NCBI GenBank assembly: GCA_013216015.1
Contig: JABSOI010000010.1
Span: 124,001-188,000 of the forward strand
DNA: 64,000 bases
From: Alteromonadaceae bacterium
GTDB taxonomy: Bacteria > Pseudomonadota > Gammaproteobacteria > Enterobacterales > Alteromonadaceae
Direction of reading: 5' to 3'
Positions 43,478-53,773 of the stretch are shown piece after piece. The notes under the pieces were generated by a model that was given only the letters and a program-made list of their open reading frames with translations, was not told the origin of the DNA and made no database searches. How positions within the stretch are numbered: position 1 is the stretch's first letter; each line of letters opens with the position of its first letter. The position numbers and the translations under genes are program-made.

Positions 43478-46400
43478 TTATTTTGTTGGATCACAATTTA
43501 AACTTAATAGCATCAACTCACGAAGTGCCACCGAGAATTTAGCAAACTCATGGGTTTTACCCATTCTGAAGTCGGCTAAAATATGATACCAACGCGCAAG
43601 TGGTTGTTCATTAGTTTCGATCCAACTATCTAACATGCCTTCAATATCAATTTTTTCTGCATCACAATTACAACGTAAAACAACTTGTGTCAAAGAACGT
43701 TGTTGCCAATCAAGCTCTTCTCTGAATGAAGCTCTTGCCAATGCTTGCCAATGGTTAGAAACGGGTTGCCCGGTAATTTGATCCAGAAACCAGTGTAAAT
43801 CTAATCTCACACCTAGTCTAAAGTACAGATCCGCAATTACATCAATTGAACGTCCATCGCAATGAGCAATGTCAGCGATATCCATTACAGGGAATAACGA
43901 ACTTAACTGCGAGATACGTTCAGCAATATTGCTAGGTACACCTGTTTTAACTAAATCACCCTCAACATGTTTAAGTTGTGAAACTTCTTCTTTAACTAAT
44001 AATTTATCCAAATTCTCAGCTAAATGTTTAAACGTTGGTTGGTAAAGCGCAATAGTTTGAGCAATGTCCAGCGCTTTATTGCGATGACGCAGGAACCAAC
44101 GAGTTGCGCGTCTTACGGTTCTACGCAATTGAAATAACATTTCAGTTTGAATTGATGTTGAAATTTTATTATCTAATAAGATGATTTCTTGCCATATATC
44201 TGACAATTCAAATACTTCACTCGCCATGACATAGCAATTAGTTATTTCAGCAACCGTTGCACCTGTTTCTTCAGCCATGCGATTAACAAAATTAAAGCCC
44301 ATATCGTTACCAATAATATTAGCTAATTTTGTCGCTATAATTTCGGCACGCAAAGGATGTTCCTGCATTTGCGCCTGATATTTATTCTGGAGCTGTTTTG
44401 GAAATGCTTGTATTAACAAACGATCATGAAACGGGTTATCGGTAATTTCAGGACAAACCAAATCTTCTTTCAATACCATTTTGCTGTAAGCCAATAATAC
44501 AGATAACTCCGGTCGTGTTAATCCTTGGCCTTTAGCCAAACGTTCCGCTATTTCGTCATCATTAGGAATAAATTCTAAAGCTCTGTCTAATTTACCCTTA
44601 CGTTCTAACTCATGAATAAACCGAACCTGTTCTTTTAATTGATTAACGCTGCGCATCTCAGTAATTGATAAGGAGTGTGTTTGACGATAACAATCTGCTA
44701 AAACAATTTCTGAAACCTGTTCTGTCATATCATATAAAAGTTTATTTCTCTGCTTAACGGTAAGATCACCACTTTGAACCAGACCGTTTAGCAAGATTTT
44801 AATATTGACTTCATTATCAGAACAATCAACACCACCGACATTATCTACTGAGTCTGAATTAATTCGACCACCATTGGTAGCAAATTCTATACGGCCCAGT
44901 TGTGTTAATCCTAAGTTACCACCCTCACCGACTACTTTGGTCTGCAATTCATTACCATTAATACGTAATGAATCGTTCGCTCTGTCGCCAACTTCTAAAT
45001 GAGACTCTTTACTACCTTTAACATAAGTACCAATGCCACCATTCCATAACAAATCAACTTTCATTTTAAGAATGCTTTGCATTAATTCTGCTGGCGACAT
45101 TTTTTGCTTTTGTGTACCCAGCATTTTTTTAATTTGCGGTGTTAACTTAATAGATTTTACTTGGCGGCTAAAAACAGCACCACCTTCTGAAATTAAATCT
45201 TTATTGTAATCTTCCCAGCTACAACCAGGTAAATTGAACAGACGTTCACGCTCTTTATAGCTGCTGGCCGCATCTGGTGTTGGATCAATAAATATATGCA
45301 TATGATTAAAAGCAGCTTGTAGCCTAATATGTTTAGATAACAACATACCATTACCAAAAACATCTCCCGCCATGTCACCTATACCGATACAAGTAAAATC
45401 AGTAGATTGACAATCAATATCCATTTCACGGAAATGACGTTTAACAGACTCCCATGCACCTCTTGCCGTAATCCCCATACGTTTGTGATCATAACCAACA
45501 CTACCACCAGAGGCGAACGCATCACCCATCCAGAAGTTATAATCATCGGCAATACCGTTGGCAATATCAGAAAATGTTGCCGTACCTTTATCTGCAGCAA
45601 CCACTAAATACGGATCGTCTTCATCTAAACGTACAACATCAACTGGCGGAACAATCTCACCACCTATAATATTATCTGTTATATCCAATAAACCACAAAT
45701 AAAAGTTTTATAACATTCTTTACCCGCTTCAAATATTTCTTGACGAGAACCGCCAACAGGAAGTTGTTTACAAACAAAACCACCTTTTGCGCCTACCGGA
45801 ACAATGACGGTATTTTTTACTTGCTGAGCTTTAACTAAGCCTAATATTTCTGTTCGGAAATCTTCACGTCTGTCTGACCAACGTAATCCACCACGGGCAA
45901 CTTTACCGCCACGTAAGTGAACACCTTCAATTTGAGGTGAATAAACAAAAATTTCAAATTTAGGCAATGGTAATGGCACATCGGATATTTGTTCTGGTAA
46001 AATTTTAAAAGAAATGTAAGATTTATTGCCTTTAACAGGATCCTGTTGGAAATAGTTAGTTCTGATGGTGGCATTAATCATTTCCACAAAACGACGAATA
46101 ATTCTGTCGTCATCTAAGTTAGCTACGTTGTCTAAAGAGGTTTCAATTTCATCTAATATTTTCGCCTGAGCTTTTTCAGATGCTTTGTTTTTGGGATCAA
46201 AACGAAATTTAAAAGCATTAATTAATAATTCCGCAATATCAGGGTAACGGGCAAAAGTATCTTCAATATAACTTTGACTAAATGTACCGCCAATTTGACG
46301 TTCGTATTTTGCAAAAGCTCTTAAAATTGAAACTTCACGACCATCTAATTCAGCGCCCAATATTAAACGGTTAAAACCGTCATCTTCTAAATCACCTCCC

Positions 46401-48328
46401 CAAACTTTTGCAAATGCATATTGAAATAAACTTTGCACCACTTCCAGGTTAAATTTACCTTTACCGGTAAGTAACATTGAAAAGTCTAAAATCCAATAAA
46501 TTTGACCCTCGTTAGTTCGAACCGCAAACGGGCTTTCACCAATAACTTTTAAACCAAAATTTTCTAAAATTGGTAAAACGTCAGAAAGGTGCAAAGGTTC
46601 ACCTGAATGGAATAATTTTAATTTAACCAATCGGCTATCATGCTTTTCTTCCTGTGGCTGATAAAATAGCATTTCCAATGGATTATCATCAGATATCGCT
46701 TCTAATTTTTCAACATCAACAATAGCCGAACCAGGTAAAACTTCATCCTTATACGATTGTGGAAAACTCACATATTTACGACTTAACTCTTTACCTTTAG
46801 CTTCACCTTTGTGAGAATTTAGCGCACCAGCTAATTTATCATCCCAGCTACGGGCCGCTTCATTTAAATTCTTTTCAATTTCTTTCACGTTAATATCTGC
46901 TTTAGTTGAGTTAACCCGAACAATATAATGCGTTCGAGCTTGAACAGACTCGGAAAAATAAGTCGTAAATTCCACTTCCCTGTCACTGCCCAAAGCTTCT
47001 TGTAATAATTTTTGGGTCGCCACACGCAATTCTGTGTTGTAGCGTTCTCTGGGCACATAAACCATGCATGAATAAAAACGGTCAAATGCATCCCGGCGAA
47101 TAAACAAACCAGAATAATCACGTTCCTGCATTTGAAAAATGCCAAGCACATTTTTTAATAACTCTTCCGTATCTGTTTGTAATATTTCGTCTCTTGGATA
47201 AGTCTCTAAAATATTAATCAAGGTTTTATAAGCGTGTGTACCATGAGCAAAACCAGAAGATTCACATACAGCCATAACTTTAGATTTAATGAACGGGAGA
47301 TCTAAGGCACTATTTGTGTAATATGACGAACCAAACAAGCCTACAAAACGCTCTTCACCAATAACATTGCCTTTGTTGTCAAATTGCTTAATACCAATGT
47401 AATCAAGATGTGCTGGCCGATGAACACGAGAACGTGAATTAGTTTTGGTTAAAATCAATAAGTTTTTACCCAAAGCAATTTCACGGGCAGATTTACTCAA
47501 ATCCGAAATTAAACGCTGTTTAGTTCCATTTGAATTTTTCATTAAACCTAAACTGGTTTCAACATTTGCCGTTAAAGCTATTTCACCTTTTAAAGCTTCA
47601 ACATTATAAGAACGATAACCCATCAAGGTAAAATTATCGTCTAATATCCATTGCAGAAATTCTACCGCATCTTCTTTTTCTGCTTTAGAACCTGGTAATT
47701 TGGCTTTTTTAACATCAGTAATGATATCCGCAAGCCGAGTGCGCATTTTTTGCCAATCACTTACCGTTAACGAAATATCACTTACGACCGACAATAATTC
47801 TTTAGCAACGTTATCAAGTACTGTTTGTTCAGTCTGGCGATCAATTTCAATAAAAAATACCGTTTCTATTGAAGTAGATACTAACGATTTATCCGCTGCA
47901 GCAGCTAATTCTGTAATATTTTTATTTTTATCCCGAACAATCTTGATTGGACAATTAAGCATTAAATGCGGTGACAAACCTAAACGGTTTAACGCAATAC
48001 GTAATGAATCAACCAAAAATGGCATATCACTGATAATCACTTCAATAACAGTATGACTTGATTTCCAACCATGTTTTGAAACTTGAGGGTTAAAAACCTT
48101 AATGACAGGTGTTGAATCCTGATGACCATTAAGTGCTTTCCATAAACTCAGGGTTGCACCGTACATATCACTATCATTGCGATGGGCTAAATCTAAAGTC
48201 GAAATATTACTGTAAAGCAGCTCTGCAAATTGGGCTACTAAGGGTGAAGTATCGAGAGGTACTTTTTTTTGTATTAATTGAGCCACGTTTTTAAGTATTA
48301 CTGAGGGTAAACCATCTACTAACGCCAT
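43478..48328 (-). CDS. NAD-specific glutamate dehydrogenase, large (180 kDa) type
   Basis: 1,616 residues, as usual for this class. Deaminates glutamate to 2-oxoglutarate with NAD, mainly in catabolism. Seen: N-terminal ACT-like regulatory segments (~60-500), then the catalytic core with HLRGGKVARGGLRWSDRREDFRTEILGL, VPVGAKGGFVCKQLP (substrate Lys), RPYLVVAADKGTATFSDIAN-like text, the NAD-binding region GIGDMAGDVFGNGMLLS, and GGNLGLTQLGRIEFA. A long C-terminal helical domain follows. AAGGAAA precedes the ATG. It is transcribed alone, ending at a terminator. Confidence 0.96.
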   Translation of the reverse strand: MALVDGLPSVILKNVAQLIQKKVPLDTSPLVAQFAELLYSNISTLDLAHRNDSDMYGATLSLWKALNGHQDSTPVIKVFNPQVSKHGWKSSHTVIEVIISDMPFLVDSLRIALNRLGLSPHLMLNCPIKIVRDKNKNITELAAAADKSLVSTSIETVFFIEIDRQTEQTVLDNVAKELLSVVSDISLTVSDWQKMRTRLADIITDVKKAKLPGSKAEKEDAVEFLQWILDDNFTLMGYRSYNVEALKGEIALTANVETSLGLMKNSNGTKQRLISDLSKSAREIALGKNLLILTKTNSRSRVHRPAHLDYIGIKQFDNKGNVIGEERFVGLFGSSYYTNSALDLPFIKSKVMAVCESSGFAHGTHAYKTLINILETYPRDEILQTDTEELLKNVLGIFQMQERDYSGLFIRRDAFDRFYSCMVYVPRERYNTELRVATQKLLQEALGSDREVEFTTYFSESVQARTHYIVRVNSTKADINVKEIEKNLNEAARSWDDKLAGALNSHKGEAKGKELSRKYVSFPQSYKDEVLPGSAIVDVEKLEAISDDNPLEMLFYQPQEEKHDSRLVKLKLFHSGEPLHLSDVLPILENFGLKVIGESPFAVRTNEGQIYWILDFSMLLTGKGKFNLEVVQSLFQYAFAKVWGGDLEDDGFNRLILGAELDGREVSILRAFAKYERQIGGTFSQSYIEDTFARYPDIAELLINAFKFRFDPKNKASEKAQAKILDEIETSLDNVANLDDDRIIRRFVEMINATIRTNYFQQDPVKGNKSYISFKILPEQISDVPLPLPKFEIFVYSPQIEGVHLRGGKVARGGLRWSDRREDFRTEILGLVKAQQVKNTVIVPVGAKGGFVCKQLPVGGSRQEIFEAGKECYKTFICGLLDITDNIIGGEIVPPVDVVRLDEDDPYLVVAADKGTATFSDIANGIADDYNFWMGDAFASGGSVGYDHKRMGITARGAWESVKRHFREMDIDCQSTDFTCIGIGDMAGDVFGNGMLLSKHIRLQAAFNHMHIFIDPTPDAASSYKERERLFNLPGCSWEDYNKDLISEGGAVFSRQVKSIKLTPQIKKMLGTQKQKMSPAELMQSILKMKVDLLWNGGIGTYVKGSKESHLEVGDRANDSLRINGNELQTKVVGEGGNLGLTQLGRIEFATNGGRINSDSVDNVGGVDCSDNEVNIKILLNGLVQSGDLTVKQRNKLLYDMTEQVSEIVLADCYRQTHSLSITEMRSVNQLKEQVRFIHELERKGKLDRALEFIPNDDEIAERLAKGQGLTRPELSVLLAYSKMVLKEDLVCPEITDNPFHDRLLIQAFPKQLQNKYQAQMQEHPLRAEIIATKLANIIGNDMGFNFVNRMAEETGATVAEITNCYVMASEVFELSDIWQEIILLDNKISTSIQTEMLFQLRRTVRRATRWFLRHRNKALDIAQTIALYQPTFKHLAENLDKLLVKEEVSQLKHVEGDLVKTGVPSNIAERISQLSSLFPVMDIADIAHCDGRSIDVIADLYFRLGVRLDLHWFLDQITGQPVSNHWQALARASFREELDWQQRSLTQVVLRCNCDAEKIDIEGMLDSWIETNEQPLARWYHILADFRMGKTHEFAKFSVALRELMLLSLNCDPTK

Positions 48329-48606
48329 GCCGTTTTCCTTTTGGATAAAAGCTTGAAATAACTTGTTGTTTATTCTTTGTATATTTGTCGTATATCTGTT
48401 GTTTAAATACTTTTCATCTTAACTTAACACAATTTGTATTAAGTGTTGATCACTGTCTATTAGCATAGACTATTATATTCATCAGGTGGATTTTATTAAT
48501 AAATCTAAGGGATTGCGAGTGTTATTTTATTACAGATACGAAATATTGTGTAGATAGGGTATAAAAAAAGTTATAGGAGTAAATGTTTATTCATTTGCAT
48601 GTAATA
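48329..48606. other. intergenic region upstream of NAD-GDH
   Basis: AT-rich promoter region for the dehydrogenase. No recognised operator or repeat. It ends at the hairpin listed at 48607. Confidence 0.5.
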
Positions 48607-48630
48607 GAAAATGACCTTTCGGCCATTTTC
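48607..48630 (-). terminator. terminator hairpin after the RND gene
   Basis: GAAAATGACC and GGCCATTTTC pair with one mismatch around TTTC. It lies ~57 bp past the RND transporter stop. Confidence 0.6.
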
Positions 48631-48686
48631 TTGTTTATTTATGCATTTTTATCACATTATGAAAATGTTAAAAAAATTTTAATTAT

Positions 48687-51056
48687 TTATTGTTTTTTTA
48701 CTTCAGCTTTATTATTAGTCCATAAAAACGCAGATAATGCAGGCAAAACAATAATAGCGGCTAACATATTTACTAAAAACATAAAGGTTAACAGTATTCC
48801 CATATCAACCTGAAATTTCAAATCAGAGAAGAACCAGGTAGAAACACCAATCGCAAGCGTTACACCGGTAATTAATACTGCACTGCCTCGTTCTTGTAAT
48901 GCAGCTAAATAAGCGTCAGCTACTGTTTCGCCATTTCTCAGCTTACTGCTCATTGTTGACAAGATATAAATACCGTAATCAACACCAATACCGACACCTA
49001 ACGCTATAACAGGTAAGGTTGAAACGGTTAATCCTATGTCAAGTACCGTCATTAACCACTGTGCCAATGTTGATACTACATAAAGAGGTAATACAACGGC
49101 AACAGTAGCGCGAACACTTCTGAAGCTGATCAGACATAACAAAATAACCGCTCCGTAAACATAAATCATCATGGGTAACTGAGCTTCTGCTACCGCTTCA
49201 TTCGTAGCGGCCATTACACCCACAGGGCCAGATGCCAGTTTAAATTGAATTTTATCGGTACCTAATTCACTTGTTGCTATCTTAACGGCACTGATCACTG
49301 CATTAATCGTTTCCGCTCTATGATCTTTCAAAAACAGGATCACCGGCATAACGCTGCAGTTATTGTTTAATAAACCACTTGATGAAGGAACTCGGGCAAT
49401 AGATTGCACTAATGTTTGTTGGTTTCTAGATAAAGCACGCCATTTTTGATTACCTTCGTTATAACCAGCGTTAACAATTTTGGCAATAGAGGCCAAACTA
49501 ACAGCAGACTGCACGCCCGGTACATTCTCCATTTTCCACTGAAAACGGTCAATTACATCCATTGTTTCATAAAAAGTACAAGCATCAGGCGTGGTTTCAA
49601 TAATCACTGACATGTAATCGACACTGATAGCATATCTGTCGGTGATCAAGAAAGTATCCTGATTATAACGGGATGATTCATGCAAAGCTGGTGATCCGGC
49701 GTGCAATTCACCAATTTTAAGATCTTGAGACTGAAAATAACCAACCACATACAATATAAACGTCAAGACTAAAATAACGGATGCTGGTCCCTTGTTAGCG
49801 AACTTAGACATGTGATGCCAGATAGTTACATTTTGCGTTTCTTTATCTGACGAGTTTAGAGTAATATTTCCCTCTATTTTGTTCTCTTTTTTCTGATTGA
49901 TTTTTTCAATATGAAGGTAAGAGACCAATAACGGCAACAAGATTAAATTAGTTAATATGATCATCGCCACACCTAACGAAGCAGTGATAGCTAATTCTCT
50001 GATAATACCAATATCAATAGATAATAAAGTTAAGAAACCTACTGTGTCTGAAAGTAAAGCTATACCTCCGGGGATCAACAAAGCTCTAAAACTCAATTGT
50101 GCCGCTTGACTGCTGGTATTTCCCCTGGCTACTAATTTACTCACAGAGTTTATCATTTGAACTCCGTGACTCACCCCTATTGCAAAAACCAAAAATGGGA
50201 TCAAAATTGACATAGGATCAAGGCCAAAGCCTAATACAGACAACATACCCATTTGCCAGACCACGGCAATTAAAGAACAAGCAATGGGTAAAATAGTTAA
50301 AGTAATTGAATGACAGAAAAAATAAACCATTATCGCGGTTATCGCGATAGCTAAACCAAAAAAAGTAACAACTCCTTTCGCGCCGTTGGCTACATCTCCT
50401 ACCATTTTAGCAAAACCAATAATATGAATACTGATTTTGCTATTTTCGAATTCTTGTCTAATCTCTGTTTCCAGCTGCTCGGCAAACAAAATGGTGTTTA
50501 ATTTTTCTCCTGTATCAGGGTCAATTTCCATTAATGATGTTTTGACCATTGCACAGCTATAATCATTAGCGACTATGCTTCCGACAATGCCAGCTTTTTC
50601 AATATTAGATTTAACAACAGATAAACCTTGTTTATCTGCTTTGAAATTAGCAGGAATGACCGGACCACCAGCGAAACCATCCTCAACAATTTCAACAAAA
50701 CGGGTACTTGGTGAAAACAATGATTTAACCTGAATACGATCTACACCGGGGATAAAAAATAATTTGTCGTGAACCCCTTTCAACGCATTAAAAAATACCG
50801 GGTTAAATATATCGCCATTCTTATCACACACTGAAATCAATAAATTATTTGCACCACCGAAATTCTCCCGATGTTTCAAATAAGTTTTCATATAACTGTG
50901 ATTTAAAGGAATGTTTTTCGTGAATGATGCGTCTAACTTTATTTGAGTCGCTTGGAACAACAAGAAAAAACTCATTAAAACAAACAATACCAATACGGTG
51001 GCTTTTTTACGAAACAGACTTACTTCAATTTGATTAACTACGGATTCTATACTCAT
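48687..51056 (-). CDS. RND-superfamily (MMPL-type) transporter
   Basis: 789 residues, inner membrane. Twelve-helix plan in two halves: TM1 (~20-38), a periplasmic domain, TM2-6 (~225-400 with AKGVVTFFGLAIAITAIMVYF and a FLVFAIGVSHGVQMINS motif), TM7 (~425), a second periplasmic domain, and TM8-12 with VIALGVGIGVDYGIYILS. This is the HAE3/MMPL type that moves lipids or hydrophobic molecules. It starts one base after the YCF48-like gene stops (TAAAATG), so the two are coupled. Confidence 0.92.
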   Translation of the reverse strand: MSIESVVNQIEVSLFRKKATVLVLFVLMSFFLLFQATQIKLDASFTKNIPLNHSYMKTYLKHRENFGGANNLLISVCDKNGDIFNPVFFNALKGVHDKLFFIPGVDRIQVKSLFSPSTRFVEIVEDGFAGGPVIPANFKADKQGLSVVKSNIEKAGIVGSIVANDYSCAMVKTSLMEIDPDTGEKLNTILFAEQLETEIRQEFENSKISIHIIGFAKMVGDVANGAKGVVTFFGLAIAITAIMVYFFCHSITLTILPIACSLIAVVWQMGMLSVLGFGLDPMSILIPFLVFAIGVSHGVQMINSVSKLVARGNTSSQAAQLSFRALLIPGGIALLSDTVGFLTLLSIDIGIIRELAITASLGVAMIILTNLILLPLLVSYLHIEKINQKKENKIEGNITLNSSDKETQNVTIWHHMSKFANKGPASVILVLTFILYVVGYFQSQDLKIGELHAGSPALHESSRYNQDTFLITDRYAISVDYMSVIIETTPDACTFYETMDVIDRFQWKMENVPGVQSAVSLASIAKIVNAGYNEGNQKWRALSRNQQTLVQSIARVPSSSGLLNNNCSVMPVILFLKDHRAETINAVISAVKIATSELGTDKIQFKLASGPVGVMAATNEAVAEAQLPMMIYVYGAVILLCLISFRSVRATVAVVLPLYVVSTLAQWLMTVLDIGLTVSTLPVIALGVGIGVDYGIYILSTMSSKLRNGETVADAYLAALQERGSAVLITGVTLAIGVSTWFFSDLKFQVDMGILLTFMFLVNMLAAIIVLPALSAFLWTNNKAEVKKQ

Positions 51057-51057
51057 T

Positions 51058-52083
51058 TTAATCCTGTGTTCCTGATTTTGTTACTACAATATTTTTAATA
51101 CCACCATCTGAAACTGCAACGATTTGATTTTTGAACCAAACGCCGGCTATTAATGGCTTTCCATCTTTTTGATTACGAGGGAAAAAGGTTTGACCGTCAT
51201 CATTACTTTCAAGGAGAACACCATTATTTCCGAGTAGAAAAATACGGTTATCATCACCCAGAACAATAGAATTTAATAATGCTGTCGTTTCGGTCTTTGA
51301 CCGTTTCCACGATTCACTATTCTTCAAACTTCTAAAAACATTGCCTCTTAAACCCACGACAAGTAAATTTCCTTGTCCGGTTTTGGTTAAATCAAAAAAT
51401 GACCCCTGATAAATTTCATCAAACTTCTGCCAGCTCACACCAAAATCATTGCTTTTGGCCATCAATCCTATTTCACCTACCAGATAAGCAGTTGAACCAT
51501 CTAATACAATACGATTAAAATGAGGCAGTATGCTTGCGATTTCATCTAGATATGCTGCTTCATCTTCATTTTTTAATTCCATCAGATATTCAATATCGTC
51601 CTCAAATAGAAATTCATCATGAAATTCACTCTGCCATGATTCACCACCATCATTTGTTCTGAAGAATTGGCCATATGCTCCTACTGCGACACCTTGTAAA
51701 GGGTTTTTGAAGAAAATATCTAATAAAGGCTTTTCTAGTTCAGGTTTATATTGCTGAATTGTCCAGGTTTGTCCACCATCTTTACTGTGTAAAATACTTG
51801 AATCATGACCTACGGCCCAACCAAGTTCAGCATTGACAAAAAATACGCTGGTTAACGTTGATTGAATAGGAACTGCCGCTTGTTGCCAATGTTTAGCGTC
51901 TGTAGAAAATAAGATATGTCCATGCTCACCAACAGCAACCAAGGTGGATTGTTCAACATAAACAATATCAAGTAACAAAGATTGACTCGCCAGTGAAGCA
52001 CTTATTGACGCCATAGGCTCTTTTGCTGAAACTAAACCACAACAGAAAATAATACTTGAGAGAAAAGCAAAAATACACTTCAT
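51058..52083 (-). CDS. YCF48/BNR-repeat exported protein
   Basis: 341 residues from the ATG at 52083; an upstream TTG at 52104 is rejected because GAAAGAG then serves as ribosome binding site. A signal peptide (MKCIFAFLSSIIFCCGLVSA) precedes a seven-bladed propeller of YCF48 type: repeated VGEHGHILFSTDAKHW, VGHDSSILHSKDGGQTW, VGAYGQFFRTNDGGESW, VGLRGNVFRSLKN. HCF136/YCF48 relatives help assemble membrane complexes; here it is linked to the RND pump by gene coupling. Confidence 0.88.
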   Translation of the reverse strand: MKCIFAFLSSIIFCCGLVSAKEPMASISASLASQSLLLDIVYVEQSTLVAVGEHGHILFSTDAKHWQQAAVPIQSTLTSVFFVNAELGWAVGHDSSILHSKDGGQTWTIQQYKPELEKPLLDIFFKNPLQGVAVGAYGQFFRTNDGGESWQSEFHDEFLFEDDIEYLMELKNEDEAAYLDEIASILPHFNRIVLDGSTAYLVGEIGLMAKSNDFGVSWQKFDEIYQGSFFDLTKTGQGNLLVVGLRGNVFRSLKNSESWKRSKTETTALLNSIVLGDDNRIFLLGNNGVLLESNDDGQTFFPRNQKDGKPLIAGVWFKNQIVAVSDGGIKNIVVTKSGTQD

Positions 52084-52309
52084 GAAATAACCACACTCTT
52101 TCAATGATAAATAAAAAATAAAAAATAAAAAACCAACTACAAAATACTTCTTAACCCACTAATTTATAAACACAACTTATAAATAAAAGCTTAAATATAA
52201 CGTCTACCAACTTATATAAAGTCAGAACACCTTAGCGCTTTCATTTTATTTGTTCACCTCCTGTTATTCCTGTTATATTCAACCAATTCAAAAATCAGTT
52301 TGCGTATGT

Positions 52310-52339
52310 AAAAACGGCTGACAATTGCCAGCCGTTTTT
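52310..52339 (-). terminator. terminator inside the DUF1302-to-RND gene row
   Basis: AAAAACGGCTG and CAGCCGTTTTT form an 11-bp stem with an 8-base loop, with T-tracts built into the stem on both strands. It sits after DUF1329 and before the YCF48-like gene, so downstream expression needs read-through or a separate promoter. Confidence 0.85.
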
Positions 52340-52355
52340 CATGGTTTTTTCGTAA

Positions 52356-53762
52356 TTATCTACGACCTTCACGTCTTAATGCCGATGGCGTAAACGATTT
52401 ATCTTTCAAATCTGCTGAAAAGTTATACATTTTAGCTTCATTATCTAATCCCATCGCGATGTAACGACGTGATTGAAGATCATGAAATACTTCAAGTGTT
52501 GACCACTGCGCAGGAACTTCATAGTAATTAATACCATGAGCAACACCTACACGATATAACTCATCACGGTTATCATAAATATCAGTTACCGCAATTTGCC
52601 AGCTGTCTTCATCAATAAAGAAAACACGTTTCTTATAAATATGACGCGTCCCAGATTTAAGGTTAGCTTCAACAACCCAAACTCTATGCTTTTCATAACG
52701 AACTAAATCAGGATTAATGTGACCCGGTTGCAATATGTCTTTATATTTAATCTGATCACTGTGTAAACGATAATCATTGTAAGGGATCAGTAATTCCTGC
52801 TTTCCTTTTAATGTCCACGTGTAACGGTTTGGTGCGCCGTTAAACATATCGAAATCATCTGTTGTTCTTAAACCATCAGACGCTGTACCCGGTGCATCAT
52901 AAGCTACGTTTGGTGCACGACGAACCCGGCGTTGTCCGGTATTGTATGTCCATGCCTGACGAGGGGTTTTAATTTGATCCATCGTTTCATGAACTAACAA
53001 AGCCGTACCAGATAAACGCGCAGGCTCAGTAACTTTTTGTTTAAATTTAAACAATATGTTAGTTTTCTGCAGTTCATCAGATGATGCGCCTTTCACACCG
53101 TAAGGTATCATCAACTGATCATCAAAACCCAAATAAGTAAAATCACCTGAAGCAGTTGGAGCAGCTTGTCCACCTGCACGAGTAACAACTTCACCACGAT
53201 AACGTAATATGTGGTTCCAGATAGCCTCTAAACCATTAGCTGGGATCGGGAATGGAATACCAACAGCAGCTTGTGTGATGCCATTTCCACCTTGAACCAA
53301 CTCAGTGCGGGTAGCATTAACCATACTGGCTTGATACACATGTTCAGGTACAGAAGCAGAACGACGAGTTTCATACACTTCCATCTTAAATGAATCAGGA
53401 TAAGTTTCGAGTAATTTTACTTGTCCCAGAGTAAGTATATCTTTGTACTGAGCCATATTTTTAGCAGTAACTGTATATTTAACCTTATCATCTGAAAAAG
53501 GGTCAATATGATGATCACCAACCGAATATCCTGCAGGAGCAGAAGTAATACCGCCAGTCCAGGCCGGAATTGAACCATCAGCATTAGCAGCCCGTACGGC
53601 CCCCATAGGTGTTAACTCTTTCTTAAGGCTATTCACTTGTTCTTGAGAAACCTTTGCCATGGCTGAACAAGAGAAAGCAAGAGATACGCTTAATGCAACC
53701 AGAGCTAATTTGTTAATTGACTTGTTTTTTATAGACTTATTATTCATCGACTTATTATTCAC
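52356..53762 (-). CDS. DUF1329 family outer-membrane-associated protein
   Basis: 468 residues, exported (INKLALVALSVSLAFSCSAMA). Family features seen: VRAANADGSIPAWTGGI near the N-terminus, VYQASMVNATRTELV, RRVRRAPNVAYDAPG and the C-terminal VFHDLQSRRYIAMGL. DUF1329 proteins resemble LolA/LolB-like lipid-binding folds and usually pair with DUF1302. GTG at 53762 is chosen, with AAGGGG ahead; an ATG five codons later is possible. The first residues MNNKSMNNKSIKNKS are a short tandem duplication. It follows the DUF1302 gene by 11 bp. Confidence 0.88.
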   Translation of the reverse strand: MNNKSMNNKSIKNKSINKLALVALSVSLAFSCSAMAKVSQEQVNSLKKELTPMGAVRAANADGSIPAWTGGITSAPAGYSVGDHHIDPFSDDKVKYTVTAKNMAQYKDILTLGQVKLLETYPDSFKMEVYETRRSASVPEHVYQASMVNATRTELVQGGNGITQAAVGIPFPIPANGLEAIWNHILRYRGEVVTRAGGQAAPTASGDFTYLGFDDQLMIPYGVKGASSDELQKTNILFKFKQKVTEPARLSGTALLVHETMDQIKTPRQAWTYNTGQRRVRRAPNVAYDAPGTASDGLRTTDDFDMFNGAPNRYTWTLKGKQELLIPYNDYRLHSDQIKYKDILQPGHINPDLVRYEKHRVWVVEANLKSGTRHIYKKRVFFIDEDSWQIAVTDIYDNRDELYRVGVAHGINYYEVPAQWSTLEVFHDLQSRRYIAMGLDNEAKMYNFSADLKDKSFTPSALRREGRR

Positions 53763-53773
53763 GACAAAGCCCC